Shown here one piece after another: positions 20,027 to 25,138 of a stretch of 25,138 bases of DNA. The position numbers and the translations under genes were made by a program. The stretch spans positions 1-25,138 of the IMG/VR virus record IMGVR_UViG_3300049595_002268, one strand, 5' to 3'. How positions within the stretch are numbered: position 1 is the stretch's first letter; the number at the start of each line of letters is the position of its first letter. This stretch comes from a virus. The notes under the pieces were generated by a model. It was not told the origin of the DNA. It saw only the letters and a list, made by a program, of their open reading frames with translations, and searched no databases.

Positions 20027-21516
20027 TGCGCTTGCTGCGGTGTCAATGCGCTGCCGTTGTTTGTCGGCGGTGCAGGGTTGGGATTGAAAGTGGCAATGCT
20101 GTCGGCGCTGATGCCAAACTCGGCGGACAAGTCGGCCAGATATTTGGCCTCGACGGCGCGCTGGCGAAGCTGGTCTTTCCACTCAAGGCCGCGCTCGCTG
20201 TAGTCCTCGGAGTAAGTGCGCAGGCCGGCGCGGACATCGTTGAGGTTGGCTTGTGCTTCGCGTCCGTAGTCCACGCTTGCAGCCGCCGGGCGCTGCCATT
20301 CGACGCGCCACCAATTTTCGTTCTGCGGAATGAGGCCGCGCTGCATACCAAGCGTGATGACGTGGGCCCACACGCGGGAGCAGAGGCGGTCGATGAGCAG
20401 GGCTTGGCGCTGCTCAAAGGTGCGTTGCGCGCGAACCAACACGGCGCGCAAGGCCGCACCGCCCGCATCGGCGGGACGCGCGGCAAATTCCCACGGCACG
20501 CCGATGTTGAGGCAGACTTCTCTCAAGAGAAGGTCGCAGAAGTCGCGGAAGTTTTGCGTGGGGCGGTTGGATGTCCACGAGATCAGGTCTTCGCCCATGC
20601 CGAGGCGCGGGATGGCGCCGCCTGCGTTTCCGAGGCTTTCGACGGTGACCTCGCTGTTGTCTTGGCTGTTGACGGAGTGGGTCGCCTCGCCAAAGAAATC
20701 CGCGCCTTGCGGGTTGCTCGACTTGATGGCGAGGGCGATGTAGGAGGAAATTTTGAGCGCCATCTTCTCAAACGAGATGGCGTCCGACACATCGCGGAGG
20801 TGGTTGATGGACGGGGCGAGCGGCGTGACGTAGCGGAGCTCGTCGCCCTGGCTGGCCTCGCCAACGTGGATGAGTTGCTGCGCCGGGATGTCCTCAAAAC
20901 GCTGCGCGGGGTCAACGCCGTCGCCAACCAGATGGCGGTAGAAGATCGGGCGTAGCTGCGGATTGACCACCACGCCGTCGATGATGTTCTGCGCGCCTTC
21001 GCGGGCGGTCGGGTTACTCGGCTCGTAGATCGAGGAGCGGGCATCGCCAATGCGGTGGGCAAGGATAAGTTGCAACGCGGGATACCCGGTCGATTGTGCC
21101 GTGGCGCGGAAGAACACTTCGCCGTCGCGGTCGATAGCGACCGAGGCGATGCGCTGCATCTCGCGCCAAGTGTAGCGGCCTTGGATGTCGGCCACGCGCG
21201 ACCATTGCTCAAAGAAAGTTTCGGCGGCATTGTCCCATGCTTCATCTCCGCTGCGCGCCTGCGGGCGGATGCCTGTGCCTGTGGCGTATCTGGCCTTCTC
21301 GCAAATCAGCCCACGGACAAAGGGCATATTGTTGTAGACCCAGCGGCTCAACTTCATCAGCCGCTCGCGGTCGGCGCCGGATACGTCGATATGGCTGTCG
21401 GTCGCCGTGGCGTTGTAAGGGAATCGACGCTGAATCGAAGGCCGCGCGGCATCGTAGCTTTGCGCCTTGGGCGAGAATGCTTTCGTTACCAGTTTCCAGC
21501 GGTCGGCGAGTTTCAT
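20023..21516 (-). CDS. Portal protein (GpB/phage_portal_2 type)
   Basis: This 497-residue protein would form the dodecameric ring at the capsid vertex through which DNA passes. Typical features are the N-terminal R-R-F-P-Y-N-A-T-A-T-D, then L-M-K-L-S-R-W-V-Y-N-N-M-P-F-V-R-G near 53-69, T-G-T-G-I-R-P near 80-86, R-D-G-E-V-F-F-R near 129-136, I-D-G-V-V-V near 179-184, and R-Y-V-T-P-L-A near 227-233 followed by the clip and stem region. This matches the lambda gpB-type portal family. The C-terminal 40 residues are Pro/Asn/Gln-rich. ATG 21516 shares one base with the previous stop (TGATG); coupling likely drives its translation, as no ribosome binding site is seen. Confidence 0.9.
   Translation of the reverse strand: MKLADRWKLVTKAFSPKAQSYDAARPSIQRRFPYNATATDSHIDVSGADRERLMKLSRWVYNNMPFVRGLICEKARYATGTGIRPQARSGDEAWDNAAETFFEQWSRVADIQGRYTWREMQRIASVAIDRDGEVFFRATAQSTGYPALQLILAHRIGDARSSIYEPSNPTAREGAQNIIDGVVVNPQLRPIFYRHLVGDGVDPAQRFEDIPAQQLIHVGEASQGDELRYVTPLAPSINHLRDVSDAISFEKMALKISSYIALAIKSSNPQGADFFGEATHSVNSQDNSEVTVESLGNAGGAIPRLGMGEDLISWTSNRPTQNFRDFCDLLLREVCLNIGVPWEFAARPADAGGAALRAVLVRAQRTFEQRQALLIDRLCSRVWAHVITLGMQRGLIPQNENWWRVEWQRPAAASVDYGREAQANLNDVRAGLRTYSEDYSERGLEWKDQLRQRAVEAKYLADLSAEFGISADSIATFNPNPAPPTNNGSALTPQQAQ
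20041..20046 (-). promoter_or_regulatory. TTGACA start-associated element (spacer 14 to ATG 20026)
   Basis: It lies within the last codons of the portal gene. It supports the short protease start that overlaps the portal stop. Confidence 0.5.
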
Positions 21517-21836
21517 CAGTGCAGCGGGTAGTTGAAGGCCGCGATGGCGGTCTTGCTGGTCTTGCGTGTCAGCCAGAGTTCCAAATTGGCGGCGCTGAGA
21601 TCCTTAATCTCTTTCCAGCAATAGAACGCCAGATCCGCGACGGTGCCTGCGGTCTGGTCGGGGGGCAGCGCGAAAGAGTAGCTCTTGCCCCCCATTGAGA
21701 CGGAGGTGATGACCTTTCCGCCTTCCTTTGCAACGGTGAATTGGTTTGAGGCAATAGCCTCCAAAGCACTGACGGTTTTGGCCGCGTCCTTATTATTTGC
21801 CACCCAAACCGAAAAAACGAAGGAGCGCGGACTCAT
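21516..21836 (-). CDS. Small protein in the gpW position
   Basis: This is a 106-residue protein. An N-terminal beta part, then I-A-S-N-Q-F-T-V-A-K-E-G-G-K-V-I-T-S-V and G-K-S-Y-S-F-A-L, is followed by helices (A-D-L-A-F-Y-C-W-K-E-I) and a C-terminal L-W-L-T-R-K. Lambda carries the head-tail joining gene W at this place, between terminase and portal, but this protein is longer (106 against 68 residues) and of beta-alpha pattern, so a real relationship is unproven. ATG 21836 is chosen over an in-frame TTG at 21857, which is itself part of the TTGACA element. Confidence 0.6.
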   Translation of the reverse strand: MSPRSFVFSVWVANNKDAAKTVSALEAIASNQFTVAKEGGKVITSVSMGGKSYSFALPPDQTAGTVADLAFYCWKEIKDLSAANLELWLTRKTSKTAIAAFNYPLH

Positions 21837-21851
21837 TATTCCGCTTGCTTG

Positions 21852-21857
21852 TGTCAA
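21852..21857 (-). promoter_or_regulatory. TTGACA start-associated element (spacer 15 to ATG 21836)
   Basis: The TTG of this hexamer would be taken as a start codon by simple ORF calling; the motif argues for ATG 21836 instead. Confidence 0.5.
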
Positions 21858-21867
21858 AGCGCCGCGC

Positions 21868-21896
21868 TTGACATTGCCTTGAAAAAGCCCCTAAAT
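21868..21896 (+). promoter_or_regulatory. Sigma-70-like promoter of the HNH gene
   Basis: TTGACA at 21868-21873 and CTAAAT at 21891-21896 are 17 bp apart, matching the consensus -35 (6 of 6) and -10 (4 of 6) at ideal spacing. It points right, toward the HNH gene, against the late transcript. This is the one TTGACA in the window that has a plausible -10 partner. Confidence 0.65.
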
Positions 21897-21899
21897 AGC

Positions 21900-21933
21900 G
21901 ATGGCGAAACGAGGTGCAACTCGTCCCGCCATC
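21900..21933 (+). promoter_or_regulatory. Hairpin in the HNH gene leader
   Basis: The outer stem GATGGCG (21900-21906) pairs with CGCCATC (21927-21933), a 2x2 internal loop follows, and the inner stem ACGAG (21909-21913) pairs with CTCGT (21920-21924) around a 6-nt loop. It begins a few bases past the -10 box, so it would form the 5' end of the mRNA. It could stabilise the message or control translation, as leader hairpins do in some phage homing-endonuclease genes. Confidence 0.55.
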
Positions 21934-21954
21934 TAACCTCAAACATGAGCGAAC

Positions 21955-22770
21955 ATGAATGAAGCTGACTCGACTGTAATGTCACGGAATGCGGCAGACA
22001 AGGACGCCATTCGGCGCGCCAAGGCCGCAAAATATAGGCGCGAGTGGCTTTCTCGTCTTAAGCAAGACCCTGAAAAATATGCTGCTTTTTTAGAGAAAGA
22101 TCGGCAGCGATGTATTCTTAGGCAACAGCGCCTTGGAGACCAAATCCGCGAAAGGGACAGAAAGAATTACGCCAAAGATCCTACGCGCAAACTTGCGTCG
22201 GCAACTCGCTATTATCACGAAAACAAAAAAAGCGACCCTTCCTTTATTCAGCACAAGCGCGAACTTGCGAAGAAAAGATACGAGCGAGACAAGTTGAATC
22301 CCAAACTGATGGCTCGCCGAACGGGCTGGCGCAAAAAATGGAGAGAAGGGGTTTTTTCTGATTCCGAGAGGCTGGCACTGCAAAGAAAGAAGCGCGCAAA
22401 GTATGCCCGCGTAAAAAGAAAAACCGACCCAATGTTTCGCATGGCGTCACACTTGCGCGCCCGTCTTTGCTCTCTTTTGTGCGGCAAATCAAAACAAGCT
22501 CCGACTCTGGCGCTTATCGGGTGCTCTTTAGACGCTTTGCGTAAGCATTTGGAGTCGCGTTTTGATAGGCGCATGAATTGGGACAACTACGGAAGCTATT
22601 GGCACGTTGACCACATTGTTCCGCTTTGCGCTTTTGATCTTTCAGACGGAAGGCAGCTTGCCTTGGCAATGAACTGGCAAAACCTTCAACCTCTTGAGGC
22701 AATAGCCAACAAGAGCAAAAACGGCAAAATCACGCATCCTCAACTTCATTTGCCGCTATTGCAGGCTTGA
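21955..22770 (+). CDS. HNH endonuclease, likely homing type
   Basis: In this 271-residue protein, residues 1-180 are very rich in Lys/Arg and look like extended DNA-binding helices. The C-terminal domain has W-H-V-D-H-I-V-P-L at 216-224 (His217, Asp219, His220), N-W-Q-N-L-Q-P-L at 240-247 and N-K-S-K at 252-255: an HNH nuclease core that cuts DNA with one bound metal. It lies on the opposite strand to all its neighbours, has its own promoter, is richer in A and T than they are, and its last 41 bases overlap the end of the terminase gene. This suits a free-standing homing endonuclease. An HNH next to terminase can also help packaging (as in HK97), but such genes are usually co-directional. Confidence 0.82.
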   Translation: MNEADSTVMSRNAADKDAIRRAKAAKYRREWLSRLKQDPEKYAAFLEKDRQRCILRQQRLGDQIRERDRKNYAKDPTRKLASATRYYHENKKSDPSFIQHKRELAKKRYERDKLNPKLMARRTGWRKKWREGVFSDSERLALQRKKRAKYARVKRKTDPMFRMASHLRARLCSLLCGKSKQAPTLALIGCSLDALRKHLESRFDRRMNWDNYGSYWHVDHIVPLCAFDLSDGRQLALAMNWQNLQPLEAIANKSKNGKITHPQLHLPLLQA

Positions 22771-24511
22771 TGATGTTCCCGTATTCGGCCAGCGCCAGAA
22801 TCATTAATTCGCAGTCGAGCATATGGTTTGGCCTGCGCCCGATCTGTTTCCAGATGTAGTTCTCGCGGCCCGTGAGCGGCGAGCGTTTGACCACCTTGCG
22901 GTGCGCGTCGAGGTGCGCTTTGTATTCCTCGCTTGCGTCAGCGGCCACCGTCCACGCGGGGCCTTTGCCGCCGCGCAGCCATTCAAGCACATCCTGCGCG
23001 GCGGGTGACGAGAACAGCATGAGGAAATAGCCGCGCCGATACGGCTTGAGGACGGAGATGGCTTTGCGGAGCGTCTTACCGAATTTCACGCCGTAGCCGT
23101 CCGCGCGGTCTTCGCCCTTGGCCGGGATGTAGCGATTGCGGAGGCAGACATCCAGCACCTCGTCGGTGCGAAAGCCTGAGTCCACCACCACGAGCTTTGC
23201 CATCGTGCCGCCGATGTTGCGTTGCTGGTCAAGGCCGAGTTCCTGCACCTTAAACTCCAGATCCGCCCAGGTGGTGAGTCGGCCTTCGTCCACAAGTTTG
23301 CTGCTGCCGTCTTTGGCGAAGGCGCGACAGGCGAAGTAGAAACAATCCTGCTGAACGTCCACGGCCATGATGCGGGCGGTGCCTTCTTCGGGCTCGGTGC
23401 GGAGGTTGTATTCGCCAACGGTGAGCGGGCGGGATTCGTCGGTCATGGCATCTTCCCACGGCTCGGCGAGGATGCTGTTGACGAAATCTTGCAGGCCCAT
23501 GAGCGAGGACTTGTCTTGCAGGAATTTCACGGCCAGCGCGCCGAAGCTGCGGCGAACCGAGTAAAGCGCGGACAAGTGGTAGCTGCGATGCCCCGGCAAT
23601 GCGTTGGCGTTCTCCGCGCGCCATTCCCCTCCCCGCAGCATCTTGGTTTTGAGTGCGTCGGTGATATGGCCGTTGCAATGCGGACATTCAAGGCGGGCGG
23701 TTTCGCGGACGCGCTTCAGATCCCATTGGTTTTGGTCAATGCGGGCGTCATCGTCCCACTTCATCATCGGCCACGAAAGCAGGGTCATCTCGCCGCAATG
23801 CGGGCACGGCAACCAGAAGCGGCGCTGGTCGCCTTCTAGCCACGCCTTCCAGATCGAGCCTTCCTGAGTCGTGGGGGTGCTGGTCATCACGATGAGGTGC
23901 ATCGGGAAGGACGCGACACGCTGGACGGCAAGCTGCACGGCAGCGGCTTCCTGCTTGGTCTTGGTTTTGTATTTGTCCACCTCGTCCAAGCAGAGAAGCG
24001 AGATGGAGCGGCCCGCGAGGTTGCCGGGGCTGTTGCTGCCGATGAACCAGAGATGCATCCGCGCAAACGCTTGGTCGAGGTTCTTGAATTTGTCTTTGTT
24101 GCGCGGGAGTTGAGCGCGCAGAACCTCGTTGTCATCAATCATCACTTGCCAGCGCGACTCGGAAAACGATTGGGCGTTGGTCTGGGTGTCGAGCACCCAC
24201 AGCGCGGGAGCCGGGGCGCGGACGAGGCGGTAGGCCATGCCTACTTGGATGGCCGTGCTTTTTGCCACCTGGGCGCCGCAGAGCAGCGCCATCGAGCGGA
24301 CGCCGCTCGCAGGGTGGAAGCAGTCAAGCCACTCGCGCATATACGGATAACTGCGGACGCGGAACGGCCCCGGTGACGAGGTGAAGCGGGACGAGAAAGA
24401 CAAGTTGGCCTCGGCCCACTCGGTCACGCTTTGGCGCGGATGAGGCACCCATTGGGCCCGCCACATCGCCAGCGCCTTCTCGCGGCTGTCAGGAATCCAC
24501 GCGCAGCGCAT
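22730..24511 (-). CDS. Terminase large subunit (GpA family)
   Basis: This 593-residue packaging motor and nuclease has an ATPase domain with C-G-A-Q-V-A-K-S-T at 78-86 (Walker A-like), L-L-C-L-D-E-V-D at 172-179 (Walker B) and T-S-T-P at 210-213 (coupling motif). Two C-P-H-C knuckles (236-239, 276-279) are typical of GpA. The nuclease domain has acidic residues Asp385 in V-D-V-Q, Asp444 in V-V-V-D-S-G-F and Asp566 near the end. It cuts concatemers and pumps DNA into the prohead through the portal encoded downstream. The start overlaps the small subunit gene by 23 bases, with ACAGG close by. Confidence 0.93.
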   Translation of the reverse strand: MRCAWIPDSREKALAMWRAQWVPHPRQSVTEWAEANLSFSSRFTSSPGPFRVRSYPYMREWLDCFHPASGVRSMALLCGAQVAKSTAIQVGMAYRLVRAPAPALWVLDTQTNAQSFSESRWQVMIDDNEVLRAQLPRNKDKFKNLDQAFARMHLWFIGSNSPGNLAGRSISLLCLDEVDKYKTKTKQEAAAVQLAVQRVASFPMHLIVMTSTPTTQEGSIWKAWLEGDQRRFWLPCPHCGEMTLLSWPMMKWDDDARIDQNQWDLKRVRETARLECPHCNGHITDALKTKMLRGGEWRAENANALPGHRSYHLSALYSVRRSFGALAVKFLQDKSSLMGLQDFVNSILAEPWEDAMTDESRPLTVGEYNLRTEPEEGTARIMAVDVQQDCFYFACRAFAKDGSSKLVDEGRLTTWADLEFKVQELGLDQQRNIGGTMAKLVVVDSGFRTDEVLDVCLRNRYIPAKGEDRADGYGVKFGKTLRKAISVLKPYRRGYFLMLFSSPAAQDVLEWLRGGKGPAWTVAADASEEYKAHLDAHRKVVKRSPLTGRENYIWKQIGRRPNHMLDCELMILALAEYGNIIKPAIAANEVEDA

Positions 24512-25076
24512 TGCCTGTATTGCTTAACGTCGAGAAGACTTGCTCCAAGTAGTCGGCTACGGCATCGCGGGCCAGTTCGGGGTCGTGAGGGTTGGCTGCC
24601 ATAGCGATGGCGCCGGGCATGGCTTCAAGCAGGGCGCGGAGCTTGCCGACCTCCTCGGCAATGACGGTTTGCACTTGATCCCTGTGCATGAGGTTTTGCG
24701 CCTCTTGCTCGGAGCGCACGAGGTCGCGCTTGCGGATCTCGTGAGCCTCCTCGGCGTCTTTCACCGTGCGGCTGGCGGCGCTGCGCTCTTGGATCGTGCT
24801 GGCCCGCTCAAAGTCATTGACCGCTATGCGGCGAAGCTTGTCGGTGACGGCCAGATCATCGGGCAGTTCGGGCAGGGCGGAGAGGCCGATGGGCTCTGGG
24901 GTCGGGGTTGGCCCGGCGCTGACCTTGGTGCGTTTGGTGCTTTGGTTAACCCGTCGCCATGCCAGCGCGTCTTCAACGCTGGTCAGTGGCATCCCGCGCT
25001 TGGCGGCTTTGGCGACGGCTTGCTGGCTGATGCCAAGCGCCTTCGCCATTTGACCTTGAGACAACCCGTTCCCCAC
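24489..25076 (-). CDS. Terminase small subunit
   Basis: In this 195-residue protein, an N-terminal helix-turn-helix (L-S-Q-G-Q-M-A-K-A-L-G-I-S-Q-Q-A-V-A-K-A near 5-24) would recognise the packaging site. A linker with K-R-T-K and a proline stretch leads to a long helical region (L-R-R-I-A-V-N-D-F-E-R-A-S, then A-E-E-A-H-E-I-R-K-R) that would oligomerise and contact the large subunit. This is the gpNu1-like arrangement and it lies directly before the GpA gene. GTG 25076 is chosen because TTGACA lies 13 nt upstream; an in-frame TTG at 25085 and an out-of-frame ATG at 25089 are less likely. Confidence 0.8.
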   Translation of the reverse strand: MGNGLSQGQMAKALGISQQAVAKAAKRGMPLTSVEDALAWRRVNQSTKRTKVSAGPTPTPEPIGLSALPELPDDLAVTDKLRRIAVNDFERASTIQERSAASRTVKDAEEAHEIRKRDLVRSEQEAQNLMHRDQVQTVIAEEVGKLRALLEAMPGAIAMAANPHDPELARDAVADYLEQVFSTLSNTGNALRVDS

Positions 25077-25089
25077 AACCCACAACCAT

Positions 25090-25095
25090 TGTCAA
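25090..25095 (-). promoter_or_regulatory. TTGACA start-associated element (spacer 13 to GTG 25076), in a hairpin loop
   Basis: The hexamer lies in the 9-nt loop between ACAACC and GGTTGT arms (25082-25087 and 25097-25102), ahead of the first packaging gene. This is the only case where the element is clearly framed by an inverted repeat. Confidence 0.45.
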
Positions 25096-25102
25096 GGGTT
25101 GT

Positions 25103-25138
25103 AGGCTCGCAGAAAAACATCGGTCTGGTTCGGGCACT
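25103..25138. other. Right edge, no feature seen
   Basis: The remaining 36 bases upstream of the small terminase gene hold no recognisable gene or promoter. The packaging (cos) region may lie here or beyond the window. Confidence 0.3.

Noticed and set aside
211-25095. Reading each TTGACA as a -35 promoter box
   Set aside because: At normal spacing the -10 box would fall on or after the start codon and no matching hexamers are found. Only the site at 21868 has a plausible -10 box.
1-25138. CRISPR arrays, insertion sequences, rRNA genes
   Set aside because: No regularly spaced repeats, transposase frames or rRNA segments were seen on either strand.

Overview
The window is the late, virion-building half of a tailed-phage genome or prophage with a long non-contractile tail (siphovirus type). 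Almost every gene lies on the minus strand and reads from the right edge towards the left. The order is close to lambda: small terminase, GpA-type large terminase, a small gene in the gpW position, GpB-type portal, ClpP-type protease with scaffold tail, major capsid protein, adaptor and tail-tube genes, two tail-assembly chaperone frames joined by a -1 frameshift, tape measure, distal tail and fibre genes, then a lysis cassette. The endolysin and lipoprotein point to a Gram-negative host. The phylum cannot be settled from the sequence; the Asn/Thr-rich fibre proteins only faintly suggest Verrucomicrobiota.

Layout. 1-232: left junction with a long hairpin, the 3' portion of a tRNA-Ser(CGA) gene acting as a candidate attachment site, and a rightward terminator. 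233-2011 (+): a small cassette of a metallophosphoesterase, a winged-helix-like protein, an HExxH metallopeptidase and a two-helix membrane protein. 2012-2102: two inverted repeats where the convergent cassettes meet. 2103-3406 (-): lysis genes, several too small for routine gene calling. 3429-9677 (-): fibres, lectin-like and distal tail proteins. 9681-15858 (-): tail core. 15855-17944 (-): an adaptor-like gene and an unusual double glycosyltransferase. 17974-18002: terminator behind the capsid gene. 18034-21836 (-): head genes. 21868-22770 (+): an HNH endonuclease gene with its own promoter, wedged between packaging and head genes. 22730-25076 (-): terminase.

The most striking signal is a recurring hexamer, TTGACA, found 13-17 nt before the start codon of 11 genes on both strands and before two in-frame internal ATGs in the protease gene. 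Most of these starts have no Shine-Dalgarno sequence, and the spacing leaves no room for a -10 box and leader, so the motif does not behave as a promoter. It looks like a translation-start or regulatory element used across this phage. It also resolves several ambiguous starts and suggests nested scaffold proteins as in lambda gpC/Nu3. A second strong signal is a CCCAAAA slippery heptamer just before the stop codon of the gpG-like chaperone gene, with the gpT-like extension open in the -1 frame.
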